A stretch of DNA of 64,000 nucleotides from Pedobacter mucosus (GCF_022200785.1 NZ_CP087585.1:2480001-2544000); one strand, 5' to 3'; shown: positions 18,010-28,014, counted from the first letter of the stretch. Program-made: numbers and translations. Notes: generated by a model from the sequence alone, not told the origin.

Positions 18010-18711
18010 TTAGAACGCCAGAAAAAATTCTTTAAGTAGCATTTTATATTCTTGTGCATGGTTTTGAAACGATTCATACAAATAGAAATCTCTTTCGAGC
18101 AGGTTTTCTTTTTGCCTACTTAAACATATCATTTGCCTAAAAGTTGGCTTGTTAAGATCAGAATGAATATGAATTCGTTCTGAAAGTTCTAATTTATATG
18201 TGGAAGCAAATTTTATGACTTCATTAGCCTGTTTTATGGGAAGAATGAACCACAATTTACCACTATCATTCAAAATGTCATTTGATTTCTTGATTAGCAT
18301 TTCAAAAAAATTTTCAGTGGCATGTCGAGCAATGCCTTTTCTTATTTCCTCGCTCTTTAAATCATTTACAAAAAACGGCGGATTTGAAACAATGAGGTCG
18401 AATTTTTTGTTGCTATCATACTGCTCAAAAGCGATATTTTCGATGGTTAACCGATCCGCAAAAATGGAATTATCAAAATTCTTTCTAGCGGTTTCCGCAG
18501 CTTGATCATCAATTTCTACAGCTTCAACATTTGCGTTTGGAAAGCGTTGGGCAAGCATCAATGCAATTACTCCAGTACCTGTTCCAATATCTAAAATATT
18601 TTTTGGGGACGAATGTTGAGCCATTGCCCCTACTAACACGCCATCAGTATTGATTTTCATGGCGCAACCAATTTGGTCGACTTCAAATTGCTTAAACCTA
18701 AATATGCTCAT
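18010..18711 (-). CDS. trmN6: tRNA1(Val) A37 N6-methyltransferase (TrmN6/YfiC type)
   Basis: A 233-residue SAM-dependent methyltransferase. The SAM loop DIGTGTGVIALMLAQ and the catalytic NPPFF motif (LIVSNPPFF) of N6-adenine methyltransferases are present. The N-terminal FRFKQFEVDQIGCAMKINTD matches the YfiC subgroup, which methylates A37 of tRNA-Val. Other members modify rRNA or release factors, so the exact target is family-based inference. It follows the VOC gene by 11 bp. Confidence 0.88.
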   Translation of the reverse strand: MSIFRFKQFEVDQIGCAMKINTDGVLVGAMAQHSSPKNILDIGTGTGVIALMLAQRFPNANVEAVEIDDQAAETARKNFDNSIFADRLTIENIAFEQYDSNKKFDLIVSNPPFFVNDLKSEEIRKGIARHATENFFEMLIKKSNDILNDSGKLWFILPIKQANEVIKFASTYKLELSERIHIHSDLNKPTFRQMICLSRQKENLLERDFYLYESFQNHAQEYKMLLKEFFLAF

Positions 18712-18722
18712 ATATATTTAGG

Positions 18723-19106
18723 TTATCGCTCATAAAGTTCTAAAGGTAAACCATCAGGATCAGCGAAAAAAGTAAATCGCTTTTCAGTGAATTCGTCAAT
18801 TCTAATTGGCTCAGTAGTTATTCCATGAGTCGTTAATCGGGAAATTTCCACTTCAATATCATCAACTTCAAAGGCTAAATGACGTAATCCTTGTGCTTCT
18901 GGGCAAGATGGTCGTTCTGGAGGATGCTCAAAAGAAAAAAGTTCTATTTGATATAATCCGTTAACCGCTAGATCTAATTTAAATGATTTTCTTTGTTCGC
19001 GATAAACCTCTGCCAGAATAGTGAAACCCAATTTATTAACATAAAAATCTTTCGATTTCTCATAATCTGAACAAATAATGGCAATATGATGGATGCGGTT
19101 GAACAT
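18723..19106 (-). CDS. VOC (glyoxalase-like) protein
   Basis: A 127-residue vicinal-oxygen-chelate domain of the SMU1112c/YaeR type. The two beta-alpha-beta-beta-beta units start with RIHHIAIICSDYEKSKDFYV and LRHLAFEVDDIE. Metal ligands His4-5, Glu54-55 region, His73-74 region and the last Glu (PLELYE) are present. It may be a lactoylglutathione lyase-like or other metal-dependent enzyme; the substrate is unknown. It is divergent from purL and 11 bp before trmN6, so the two are probably cotranscribed. Confidence 0.85.
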   Translation of the reverse strand: MFNRIHHIAIICSDYEKSKDFYVNKLGFTILAEVYREQRKSFKLDLAVNGLYQIELFSFEHPPERPSCPEAQGLRHLAFEVDDIEVEISRLTTHGITTEPIRIDEFTEKRFTFFADPDGLPLELYER

Positions 19107-19260
19107 AATTAATGAGTGAATTTTGAATTAGTGACTCAGTGAATGTGGCAAAGTTGCATAAAATGATTGAATTTAAAATCGCCCTAGAAAATTCAATCAT
19201 TCAATTTTATATTCACTCACCAAAATTCTCTTATTCAATCATTCATTCCTTCCCTCGTTA
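19107..19260. repeat. Intergenic palindromic repeat rich in GTGAAT/ATTCAC words
   Basis: AATGATTGAATTT at 19162-19174 pairs perfectly with AAATTCAATCATT at 19189-19201 around a 14-nt loop. Outside this, GAGTGAAT near 19113 is complementary to ATTCACTC near 19211. The words ATTCAATCATTCA and GTGAATG recur several times up to 19250. The whole lies between the divergent VOC and purL genes. Confidence 0.6.
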
Positions 19261-19273
19261 AATTTAAAAAACC

Positions 19274-19281
19274 TATTTTTG
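19274..19281 (+). promoter_or_regulatory. TAnnTTTG -7 promoter element of purL
   Basis: TATTTTTG fits the Bacteroidota -7 consensus exactly and ends 18 bp before the ATG at 19300. It contains the in-frame TTG at 19279, which is therefore part of the promoter and not a start codon. Confidence 0.7.
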
Positions 19282-19299
19282 CATCTTCAAAAAAAAAGC

Positions 19300-22200
19300 A
19301 TGATTCATTTCTTCCTTAGCCAATCGCAGGCGATTTTTGTTGTCCAAACGAACAATCCGCTGTCTCTAACAGATATTACTAAACTTGAATGGTTATTTGG
19401 CGGCGCCAAAATTTCACAGGAAACTGCATTAGAAGGTTTTTTTGTTGGTCCGAGGGCTGCGATGATTACACCGTGGAGCACAAATGCAGTAGAAATTACG
19501 CAAAACATGGACCTGCAAGGCATCATCAGAATTGAAGAATTTAAGCTCGTTGCTGAAGATTTTTCTGATTATGACCCCATGCTTTCTCAAAAATACGGTC
19601 AACTCAATCAAGAGGTTTATACCACTCATGTTAAGCCAGAACCAGTTCTTGAAATCACAGATATTGCCTCATACAATAAACAGGAAGGATTATCCCTTAG
19701 CGATGAGGAGGTTACTTATTTAGAATCACTTGCAAATAAATTACAAAGACCGTTAACTGATTCTGAAGTTTTTGGATTTTCTCAAGTAAATTCAGAACAC
19801 TGTCGCCATAAAATTTTTAATGGTCAGTTTATAATTGATGGTGTAGCGCAACCAAGCTCACTTTTTAAACTAATTCGCAAAACATCCGAAGAAAACCCTA
19901 ACGATATTGTTTCTGCTTATAAAGATAATGTAGCCTTTATTAAAGGGCCTACGGTTCAACAATTTGCACCAAAACGTGCTGATGTTCCTGATTATTATAC
20001 CACAAGCGATTTCGAATCTGTAATTTCTTTAAAAGCAGAAACACATAATTTCCCAACCACAGTTGAGCCTTTTAACGGTGCAGCAACAGGTTCGGGTGGT
20101 GAAATTAGAGATCGTTTAGCTGGCGGACAAGGTTCTTTACCTTTGGCCGGAACGGCCGTTTACATGACTGCACTTTCTCGTTTGGAAGATAATCGTCCTT
20201 GGGAAAAAGGTGTTGAAGAAAGAAAATGGCTGTACCAAACGCCAATGGATATTTTAATCAAAGCATCTAACGGAGCTACAGATTTCGGTAATAAATTCGG
20301 TCAGCCGCTAATTACAGGTTCAGTTTTAACCTTTGAACACGAGCACTTCGACGATCTCAGTGCGACATCTCGCAAATTAGGTTACGATAAAGTGATTATG
20401 CTTGCTGGTGGAGTGGGTTATGGCAAAGCGAGTCAGGCACAAAAAAAGAAACCTCAAGAAGGTGATAACATTGTAATTCTTGGTGGTGAAAATTATAGAA
20501 TTGGAATGGGCGGCGCCGCAGTTTCATCTGCAGATACTGGTCAGCATGGATCTGGGATTGAGTTAAATGCGATTCAAAGGTCAAACCCAGAAATGCAGAA
20601 ACGTGCTGCAAATGCGGTACGTGGAATGGTAGAAAGTGAAGAAAACTTCATTGTTTCCATTCACGATCATGGTGCTGGTGGCCATTTAAACTGTTTATCA
20701 GAACTGGTGGAAGAAACCGGTGGATTGATTAATCTAGATAAACTTCCGGTTGGCGATCCTACCCTATCAGCGAAAGAAATAATTGGAAACGAATCCCAAG
20801 AAAGAATGGGATTGGTTATCAGTGATCAACATATTGATACTTTACAAAAAATTGCGGATCGTGAACGCTCGCCAATGTATACGGTTGGAAAAGTAACAAA
20901 CGATCATCGTTTTACATTTAAATCCGAATCTACTGGTATTAAACCTATGGATTTTGATTTAGAGGATATGTTCGGCAGTTCTCCAAAAATTGTGATGGAC
21001 GATAAAACCATCGATAGAGAATATGAAGCCATTGCTTATGATAAAGCAGAACTGAATACTTATTTAGAACAGGTTTTACAATTAGAAGCCGTTGCCTGTA
21101 AAGATTGGTTAACCAATAAAGTAGACCGTTGTGTGGGTGGTAGAGTTGCAAAACAACAAACCGCCGGACCATTACAATTGCCACTAAATAATTGTGGGGT
21201 AATGGCTTTGGACTTTCAAGGGAAGGAAGGAATTGCGACTTCAATTGGTCATGCTCCACTTTCTGCTTTAATTGATCCTGCCGCAGGAAGCCGAAATGCA
21301 ATTGCAGAATCTTTATCAAATCTAGTTTGGGCGCCTTTAAAAGATGGTTTAAAAAGTGTATCACTTTCGGCCAATTGGATGTGGGCATGTAAAAACGAAG
21401 GTGAAGATGCAAGATTATATGCAGCGGTAAAAGCTTGTTCAGCATTTGCTATTGATTTAGGAATCAACATCCCAACGGGGAAAGATTCGCTATCAATGAA
21501 ACAGAAATATAAAGAAGGCGACGTGATTGCACCAGGAACGGTTATTATTTCAGCTGGTGGTAATTGCGATGATATTACGAAAGTGGTTGAGCCTGTTCTT
21601 CAAAAAGATGGCGGTTCGATTTACTACATCAATCTATCCGATGATACTTATAAATTAGGTGGTTCATCTTTCGCTCAAATTCTAAATAAAATTGGTACGG
21701 AAACGCCGGATGTTAAAGACGCTGGTAAACTTAAAAATGCATTTAATAACATTCAAAAGTTAATTAGGGATGGAAAAATCCAAGCCGGGCATGATATCGG
21801 AAGCGGCGGGTTAATTACCACTTTATTAGAAATGTGTTTTGCAGATTGCGATTTAGGCGCATCAATTGATCTATCTTCATTAGGTGAACAAGATATTATT
21901 AAATTACTTTTTGCAGAAAATATTGCTTTGGTTTTCCAGGCTGATATTTCGATTGAAAATATATTAGAAAATGCTGGTGTTACTTTCCATAAAATCGGTG
22001 AAGTGAGTACATCAGCTACGCTGGAAATCAAGAACGCAACAGAAAATTTCAGTTTTGATATTGATCATTTACGTGATGTTTGGTTCAAAACTTCTTATTT
22101 ATTAGATCGTAAACAAACAGGCGCAGGTTTAGCAAAAGAACGTTACGATAATTACAAAAATCATGTTTTAAATTATAGTTTCCCATTACAATTTGATGGA

Positions 22201-22977
22201 AAAAAACCAATAATTGATTCAACTAAGCCTCGCCCAAAGGCAGCTATTATACGTGAAAAAGGAAGTAATTCGGAGCGTGAATTGGCAAATGCCATGTATT
22301 TAGCCGGTTTTGATGTGAAAGATGTACACATGACCGATTTAATTTCGGGAAGAGAAACCTTAGAAGATATTCAATTCATAGGTGCGGTTGGTGGTTTTTC
22401 TAACTCAGATGTTTTAGGATCTGCAAAAGGCTGGGCTGGTGCATTTTTGTACAACGAAAAAGCAAAAGTTGCTTTAGAAAAATTCTTTGCCCGTCCAGAT
22501 ACTTTATCAGTTGGCGTTTGCAATGGTTGTCAATTATTTGTGGAGCTTGGTCTAATTAACAAAGGTCATGTAGAGAAACCAAAAATGTTGCACAATAAAA
22601 GTGGCAAACATGAAAGTATTTTCACCTCGTTAACCCTGCAGGAAAACAATTCAGTAATGCTTTCTACTTTGGCTGGCAGCACTTTAGGCGTTTGGGTATC
22701 GCATGGCGAAGGTAGATTCTCTTTGCCTTATGCTGAGGATAAATATAAAATCGTAGCTAAATATGCTTACGAAACCTACCCTGCTAGTCCGAATGGTTCT
22801 GATTACAACACCGCAATGATGTGCGATGAAACTGGTCGCCATTTAGTGATGATGCCGCACATTGAGCGTTCATTATTCCAATGGCATTGGGCAAATTATC
22901 CAGCAGGAAGAAAGGATGAAGTTTCGCCATGGATGGAAGCATTTGTTAATGCGAGAAAATGGATTGAAAAGATATAG
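19300..22977 (+). CDS. purL: Phosphoribosylformylglycinamidine synthase (single chain)
   Basis: A 1225-residue large-type FGAM synthase, fourth step of purine synthesis: FGAR plus glutamine and ATP give FGAM. The N-terminal PurS-like domain is followed by the linker, two PurM-like ATP-binding halves (SEHCRHKIFNG; AETHNFPTTVEPFNGAATGSGG; IHDHGAGG; DIGSGGL) and a C-terminal glutamine amidotransferase with nucleophile Cys in GVCNGCQLF and the His/Glu end near residue 1190 (HIERSLFQWHW). The ATG at 19300 is preferred because the upstream TTG lies inside the promoter. A terminator at 23054 closes the gene, so it is probably monocistronic. Confidence 0.97.
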   Translation: MIHFFLSQSQAIFVVQTNNPLSLTDITKLEWLFGGAKISQETALEGFFVGPRAAMITPWSTNAVEITQNMDLQGIIRIEEFKLVAEDFSDYDPMLSQKYGQLNQEVYTTHVKPEPVLEITDIASYNKQEGLSLSDEEVTYLESLANKLQRPLTDSEVFGFSQVNSEHCRHKIFNGQFIIDGVAQPSSLFKLIRKTSEENPNDIVSAYKDNVAFIKGPTVQQFAPKRADVPDYYTTSDFESVISLKAETHNFPTTVEPFNGAATGSGGEIRDRLAGGQGSLPLAGTAVYMTALSRLEDNRPWEKGVEERKWLYQTPMDILIKASNGATDFGNKFGQPLITGSVLTFEHEHFDDLSATSRKLGYDKVIMLAGGVGYGKASQAQKKKPQEGDNIVILGGENYRIGMGGAAVSSADTGQHGSGIELNAIQRSNPEMQKRAANAVRGMVESEENFIVSIHDHGAGGHLNCLSELVEETGGLINLDKLPVGDPTLSAKEIIGNESQERMGLVISDQHIDTLQKIADRERSPMYTVGKVTNDHRFTFKSESTGIKPMDFDLEDMFGSSPKIVMDDKTIDREYEAIAYDKAELNTYLEQVLQLEAVACKDWLTNKVDRCVGGRVAKQQTAGPLQLPLNNCGVMALDFQGKEGIATSIGHAPLSALIDPAAGSRNAIAESLSNLVWAPLKDGLKSVSLSANWMWACKNEGEDARLYAAVKACSAFAIDLGINIPTGKDSLSMKQKYKEGDVIAPGTVIISAGGNCDDITKVVEPVLQKDGGSIYYINLSDDTYKLGGSSFAQILNKIGTETPDVKDAGKLKNAFNNIQKLIRDGKIQAGHDIGSGGLITTLLEMCFADCDLGASIDLSSLGEQDIIKLLFAENIALVFQADISIENILENAGVTFHKIGEVSTSATLEIKNATENFSFDIDHLRDVWFKTSYLLDRKQTGAGLAKERYDNYKNHVLNYSFPLQFDGKKPIIDSTKPRPKAAIIREKGSNSERELANAMYLAGFDVKDVHMTDLISGRETLEDIQFIGAVGGFSNSDVLGSAKGWAGAFLYNEKAKVALEKFFARPDTLSVGVCNGCQLFVELGLINKGHVEKPKMLHNKSGKHESIFTSLTLQENNSVMLSTLAGSTLGVWVSHGEGRFSLPYAEDKYKIVAKYAYETYPASPNGSDYNTAMMCDETGRHLVMMPHIERSLFQWHWANYPAGRKDEVSPWMEAFVNARKWIEKI

Positions 22978-23053
22978 GTTTGACGAGTTACGGGTTTGGG
23001 TGATAAATTATTTCATTATAAGCTTAGAATATTAATTTATTCTTCCTTCCAAT

Positions 23054-23087
23054 AAAAAAAGCTTGAGTTTTACTCAGGCTTTTTTTA
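23054..23087 (+). terminator. Intrinsic terminator of purL
   Basis: GCTTGAGT (23061-23068) pairs with ACTCAGGC (23072-23079), extended by A/T pairs to AAAAAAA and TTTTTTT on either side, with a 3-nt loop. It lies 76 bp after the purL stop. Confidence 0.85.
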
Positions 23088-23143
23088 TTTAATTATTGAT
23101 AACTAATTATTTAGTCATATATTTAACTAAAAGATTAGTTATT

Positions 23144-24619
23144 ATGAAAAGTAAATTGATCATGTTTGCTGCTGTACTGATGATATTTAGTGATGTAGCT
23201 TACTCACAAGTAAGTGGAATCATTCCTTCAATGGCAGATTCAGTTTGGACGTTAGAAAACAATTCAGGATTCAAGGTCAAGATTAAAGGAGACAAAGAAG
23301 GCCATTTCTTAATTGATTTAACGAAAATAAAGGAAGGCACTTATTTATTTGGAGACCTCGAAGAGATTTACCTTAAGCCAGATTATAAATTCACGATCAA
23401 ATTTAATGAAGGAAAATTTCATTTTGAAGGAAAAGGATCGTTGGAAAATAATCTTATCCAGGAAAGCAAAATTTCTTTAGAGAAAGTTTTTGGAAATTCT
23501 GGCTATGGCGTAAGTTTTGGAACGCTACTTACGGAACCTGGCATATTTATTCCTCAATTAAATAAGTATTCAGAAAACACAAAGCAGTTAGCAAAACAAT
23601 CTAAAAATATATTATTCCAGCAATTTTTAATTGAAGATGCTGAGTTTGTTAAGCGTTATATTTTGTATTGCTATACTAGGTTTTACGGCCTAGATTCGTC
23701 AAAAATGGCTCCCTTAAAAAAAGTATTAGGAATACCGATTGCCGATCGTAAAGCTGATTATAAAAATATGCTTGCTGAAGCTTATCAATCACAATTTTCG
23801 AAAAAACTTTTGGTAGATGAAAAAACTGATTTAAACAAAATAATGTACACCGCTTGGGATTTGAATAATGAAGATTTGTTTAAAAACTCTAAATATTATC
23901 GTGATATGATAACTTATCGCATGGATTATTTAGTCAATTTACCAGAAAATAAAACACTCAAAGATTCAATAAAAAACGAATATTTGATAAAGTTGCGATT
24001 GGTTAACAACTTGATCAAAAACCCATATGTTAATGAATATCACAATTATATTTATTCGAACGGCGGAATCAACCGTACAAAAGATTCTGTTCAGGTAACG
24101 GATATATATAAATCATTTATAGTTAAGGCAAAAAATCCGGCCTATATAAATGATGTTGAAAAATCATATCAGAATTTTAAGGGAAGAGCAACCAAATCAG
24201 TGGCTCCTGATTTCAATTATCCCAATGAGGACGGTAAAATGGTGAGCCTTAAAAGTTTAAAAGGAAAGTATGTTTATATAGATATTTGGGCGACTTGGTG
24301 TGTGCCCTGCATTGCCGAAATACCGGCGCTTAAAAAACTTGAAGAACAATATAGAGGTAAAAATATTCAATTTGTTAGCATTTCAGTTGATAACATTAGC
24401 GATAAAATGAAGTGGGTAAATTATGTTAAGGAAAACAATTTGCAAGGCCTTCAATTAATGGCCGATAATAGCATTAACTCTGCTTTTATGAAAACATTTG
24501 CAGTCAGCACCATTCCAAGATTTCTGTTGATTGGGCCAGACGGCGCAATAATAGATAATGACGCAAAAAGGCCAACGGATGTTGAGTTAGTCAAAAAACT
24601 TGCAACATTTAAATTATAA
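23144..24619 (+). CDS. TlpA-type thioredoxin-like protein with N-terminal domain
   Basis: A 491-residue secreted protein. The start at 23144 places a signal peptide (MKSKLIMFAAVLMIFSDVAY) at the N-terminus; the open frame further upstream adds nothing conserved. Residues about 25-340 form an all-beta then helical region of the kind found before TlpA domains in Bacteroidota (DUF4369-like at the start, by eye). The C-terminal 140 residues are a redoxin/TlpA domain with the active site WATWCVPCIAEIPALKK and the cis-Pro segment VSTIPRF. It likely acts in the periplasm as a thiol-disulfide reductase. Two hairpins follow (24654-24677 and 24729-24760). Confidence 0.85.
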   Translation: MKSKLIMFAAVLMIFSDVAYSQVSGIIPSMADSVWTLENNSGFKVKIKGDKEGHFLIDLTKIKEGTYLFGDLEEIYLKPDYKFTIKFNEGKFHFEGKGSLENNLIQESKISLEKVFGNSGYGVSFGTLLTEPGIFIPQLNKYSENTKQLAKQSKNILFQQFLIEDAEFVKRYILYCYTRFYGLDSSKMAPLKKVLGIPIADRKADYKNMLAEAYQSQFSKKLLVDEKTDLNKIMYTAWDLNNEDLFKNSKYYRDMITYRMDYLVNLPENKTLKDSIKNEYLIKLRLVNNLIKNPYVNEYHNYIYSNGGINRTKDSVQVTDIYKSFIVKAKNPAYINDVEKSYQNFKGRATKSVAPDFNYPNEDGKMVSLKSLKGKYVYIDIWATWCVPCIAEIPALKKLEEQYRGKNIQFVSISVDNISDKMKWVNYVKENNLQGLQLMADNSINSAFMKTFAVSTIPRFLLIGPDGAIIDNDAKRPTDVELVKKLATFKL

Positions 24620-24728
24620 AACACCTGCAATTTGCGTTAACGATAGAAACGGCATCCCCCAATTTTTCATTGGGGATACAGTGGATAGCGTGTTAAAACG
24701 CCCACATTATTCTAATTATAGTTTATTT

Positions 24729-24765
24729 ATTAGGCTTGAAATCAAATGTTCAAGCCTAATTTTTT
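24729..24765. terminator. Bidirectional terminator between convergent genes
   Basis: ATTAGGCTTGAA at 24729-24740 pairs perfectly with TTCAAGCCTAAT at 24749-24760, followed by T6 on the plus strand. It lies between the TlpA-type gene and the convergent tonB-like gene. A smaller hairpin (CCCCAAT 24657-24663 with ATTGGGG 24669-24675) sits just upstream. Confidence 0.8.
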
Positions 24766-24775
24766 ACATTATAAC

Positions 24776-25615
24776 CTAATTAATTGTAAAGCTAATTGGC
24801 ATATTATACCTTACCCTAACTGTGTTTCCTTTATTTCTACCTGGTTTCCAAAATGGCGACTTCTTTATCACTTTCGCAGCTTCTTCATCACAGCCATAGC
24901 CAATTCCTTTTAAAATTTTAACATCAGTTATCGAGCCATCTCTTTCCACTACAAAGCTCACAAAAACTTTGCCTTGCACTTCGGCATCTTGCGCTGCAGA
25001 TGGATAGCGTAAATTGCGTTGCATGTATTTAGCCCATGCCTTCATTCCGCCAGCAAATTCAGGATATTCATCCACACCTTCTACACCTATAATGGCTTCA
25101 CCCTCGCCTACGGAAGCACCTGCATCTTTCCCTAATCCGTTTCCATTGCCTTGATTAGCTGGTATAACTAAATTTGGGCTTATATCTCCTTCCTGCGTCT
25201 TGCTTCCTACAACTGCATTTTCTATTTGTTTTATTGTTGGAGGATCTTGAATATCTGGTTTATCTACGACCACAATCTTAGATGTCATATTCACCATTTT
25301 AACTTTTGCTGGCGTTGGTTTAGCCTGATCTATTTGTTTTGCTGGAGTTGGCTTTTTCAATGCGAAAATTTTATCCAGCTTAGCTGGCAGCGTGTGTTCC
25401 GTAACTTTATCTTCTAAAGGTTCTGGAAATACCTTACTATAAATTAACGGGGAAGTACAAAATAAGATAAATACACTACCAGAAATAAAAAGTGCCTTTG
25501 TCATAATTCTTGAAGAATCAGACCTGAGTTGGTAAGCACCATATGATTTATTGCGGTTAGCAAATACAAGATCGAGCCACTCGGTTTTGTAGACATTGAT
25601 TAAGGAATTGAACAT
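24776..25615 (-). CDS. Energy transducer TonB
   Basis: A 279-residue TonB-family protein. The cytoplasmic N-terminus has the usual Bacteroidota block EWLDLVFANRNKSYGAYQLR, then a membrane anchor at about residues 40-58 (ALFISGSVFILFCTSPLIY). A Pro/Lys-rich periplasmic linker (KKPTPAKQIDQAKPTPAKV) spans the periplasm. The C-terminal TonB domain (residues about 185-279) has YPEFAGGMKAW, LRYPSAAQDAEVQGKVFVSF, KGIGYGCDEEAAKV and SFTIN. It passes proton-motive-force energy from ExbBD to outer-membrane receptors. No exbBD is adjacent. Confidence 0.9.
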   Translation of the reverse strand: MFNSLINVYKTEWLDLVFANRNKSYGAYQLRSDSSRIMTKALFISGSVFILFCTSPLIYSKVFPEPLEDKVTEHTLPAKLDKIFALKKPTPAKQIDQAKPTPAKVKMVNMTSKIVVVDKPDIQDPPTIKQIENAVVGSKTQEGDISPNLVIPANQGNGNGLGKDAGASVGEGEAIIGVEGVDEYPEFAGGMKAWAKYMQRNLRYPSAAQDAEVQGKVFVSFVVERDGSITDVKILKGIGYGCDEEAAKVIKKSPFWKPGRNKGNTVRVRYNMPISFTIN

Positions 25616-25788
25616 AGTTTATAATTTAAACCATGATGTACTTAAATATACATTTCCATAAAACATTTAAAAAATCTCCATTATTTACGAAAAATGAAAT
25701 TTAAGAACCGTAAAACATTTTTTTATTTCATTTTCAGTAAAATTCAATTTAAATATGCGATTGTTTTAAAAAAATTAATTAAATATGC

Positions 25789-25796
25789 TATTTTTG
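25789..25796 (+). promoter_or_regulatory. TAnnTTTG -7 promoter element of the glutamine synthetase gene
   Basis: TATTTTTG ends 20 bp before the ATG at 25817. It lies inside the longer open frame that starts at 25694, which argues for the shorter protein. Confidence 0.65.
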
Positions 25797-25816
25797 ACAA
25801 AAAACATAACAAATTA

Positions 25817-27991
25817 ATGAAAAGCTTAAGAACCATCGCATTAAAAGAGGCTCAAAACAGAATATCACCAGAAGTTAAATCACCATCAGCAAAAATTTCT
25901 GACTTTTTTGGCTCCAATGTATTTGATAAGAGAAAAATGAGAGATTTCTTATCAAAAGACGTATATGAAAAATTAATCTCAACCATCAATCAAGGTGAAT
26001 TAATTAATTCTGACGACGCTAATCAAATCGCTATCGCCATGAAAGCCTGGGCAATGAGTGCTGGTGCAACACACTACACACACTGGTTTCAGCCTTTAAC
26101 CGGAACTACTGCTGAAAAACACGATTCGTTTTTTGAACCAAGTGGAGACGGTGCAATCGAGAAATTTGCTGGTAGCGCACTTGTTCAGCAAGAACCAGAT
26201 GCTTCTAGCTTCCCTAACGGAGGTATCCGTAATACTTTCGAGGCTCGTGGCTATACTGCTTGGGATCCTTCATCGCCAGCGTTTATTATGGAAAGCAAAG
26301 CAGGTAAAACATTATGTATCCCAACGGTATTCGTATCGTATACTGGCGAAGCATTAGATTATAAAGCACCATTATTAAAAGCATTAGCTGCGCTAGATAA
26401 AGCTGCTGTTGATGTTTGCCAATATTTTGATAAAGGCATTACTAAAGTAAATGCGTCATTAGGTATTGAGCAAGAATATTTTTTAGTAGATGAGTCATTA
26501 TTCAATGCTCGTCCGGATTTATTATTAACAGGTCGTACACTTTTCGGACATATGTCTGCGAAAGGCCAACAATTAGAAGATCATTATTTTGGATCAATTC
26601 CTGAGCGTGTATTTAGCTACATGGTTGATTTCGAAAACGAAGCTTTAAAATTAGGTATTCCTCTAAAAACCCGTCATAATGAAGTTGCACCATCTCAATT
26701 TGAGTGTGCTCCTATTTACGAAGAAATCAACTTAGCGATTGATCACAATCAATTGTTGATGGATTTGATGGAAAAAGTTGCCCGTCGCCACCATTTCCGC
26801 GTTTTATTGCACGAAAAACCTTATGCAGGCATCAACGGTTCTGGTAAACACAATAACTGGTCGTTAATTACGGATACTGGTAAAAATTTATTGGCTCCAG
26901 GAAAAACACCAAAAAACAATTTGATGTTCCTTGCTTTCTTCGTTAACACGGTTAAAGCGGTTAGTGAGCATGCAGATTTATTACGTGCAAGTATTGCATC
27001 GGTAAGCAATGATCATCGTTTAGGTGCCAACGAAGCTCCACCAGCAATTATTTCTATCTTTTTAGGTTCTCAATTGAACGATGTTTTAGATGAAATTGAA
27101 CATTCACGTATCAGCAAAAAAATTAAAGAAGACAATGCACTTTGGTTAGGTATCCCAAAAATTCCACAAATTTTGATGGATAATACAGATCGTAACCGTA
27201 CTTCTCCATTCGCTTTTACAGGTAATAAATTTGAATTAAGAGCAGTAGGTTCTTCGGCAAATTCTTCAGCACCAATGACGATTTTAAATGCGATCATGGC
27301 TGAGCAATTAACTAAATTCAAGATTGAAGTTGATAAATTAATCAAGAAAGGTGATAAAAAAGATATCGCTTTATTAACCGTTATTAAAAAATATATTAAA
27401 GAATCTAAATCTATTCGTTTTGAAGGTAATGGTTACAGTCAAGAATGGGAAGATGAGGCTTTAGCTCGTGGTTTATCAAACATTAAAACTACACCAAAAG
27501 CTTTAGATGCATATTTAACTGAGAAATCTGCTGATCTATTTGCATCAACTGGTATTTACAGTGCTCGTGAAATACATGCTCGTCATGAAATCATGTTAGA
27601 GAACTTTTACAAAAAACTTCAAATTGAAGCTCGTGTAATGGGTGAAGTTGCAAATACTGCAATTATTCCTGCTGCAATTGCTTACCAAAATGCTTTAATT
27701 ACAAATGTTAAAGGGTTAAAAGAAGTTGGGGTGGATAGTAAAGTTTCTTTAGATATACTTAACAAAGTTGCTGAGCATTTGGAAATTGTTAAAACAAATA
27801 TCGATGCCATGTTGGAAGAACGTAAAGTAACCAACAAAATCGAAGATACCCGCGAAAAAGCTATTGCATACGATGAGAAAGTAAAATCTTATTTCGAAAT
27901 TATCCGTTACCATGCTGATAAATTAGAACAAATTGTTGATGACAGCCTTTGGCCTTTACCTAAGTTCAGAGAATTATTATTCTTAAAATAA
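25817..27991 (+). CDS. glnN: Glutamine synthetase type III
   Basis: A 724-residue enzyme making glutamine from glutamate, ammonia and ATP. Size and motifs are those of the type III (GlnN) class first known from Bacteroides: FEARGYTAWDPSSPAFI, GIEQEYFLVD, HNEVAPSQFECAPIYEEIN, GINGSGKHNNWS and the C-terminal long helices. The start at 25817 is chosen because a TAnnTTTG promoter lies 20 bp upstream and the extra 41 codons of the longer frame are A+T-rich and unlike the family. A terminator follows 23 bp after the stop. As the main ammonium-assimilating enzyme it feeds glutamine to PurL nearby. Confidence 0.95.
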   Translation: MKSLRTIALKEAQNRISPEVKSPSAKISDFFGSNVFDKRKMRDFLSKDVYEKLISTINQGELINSDDANQIAIAMKAWAMSAGATHYTHWFQPLTGTTAEKHDSFFEPSGDGAIEKFAGSALVQQEPDASSFPNGGIRNTFEARGYTAWDPSSPAFIMESKAGKTLCIPTVFVSYTGEALDYKAPLLKALAALDKAAVDVCQYFDKGITKVNASLGIEQEYFLVDESLFNARPDLLLTGRTLFGHMSAKGQQLEDHYFGSIPERVFSYMVDFENEALKLGIPLKTRHNEVAPSQFECAPIYEEINLAIDHNQLLMDLMEKVARRHHFRVLLHEKPYAGINGSGKHNNWSLITDTGKNLLAPGKTPKNNLMFLAFFVNTVKAVSEHADLLRASIASVSNDHRLGANEAPPAIISIFLGSQLNDVLDEIEHSRISKKIKEDNALWLGIPKIPQILMDNTDRNRTSPFAFTGNKFELRAVGSSANSSAPMTILNAIMAEQLTKFKIEVDKLIKKGDKKDIALLTVIKKYIKESKSIRFEGNGYSQEWEDEALARGLSNIKTTPKALDAYLTEKSADLFASTGIYSAREIHARHEIMLENFYKKLQIEARVMGEVANTAIIPAAIAYQNALITNVKGLKEVGVDSKVSLDILNKVAEHLEIVKTNIDAMLEERKVTNKIEDTREKAIAYDEKVKSYFEIIRYHADKLEQIVDDSLWPLPKFRELLFLK

Positions 27992-28014
27992 GGGTTTTTA
28001 ATTCAGAATATTTT

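Noticed and set aside
20945..21445. Long minus-strand frame inside purL
   Set aside because: It lies opposite a strongly conserved enzyme and its product is repetitive and low in structure; an antisense shadow.
25694..25816. 41-codon N-terminal extension of glutamine synthetase
   Set aside because: It is A+T-rich and unlike the family, and contains the probable promoter at 25789-25796.
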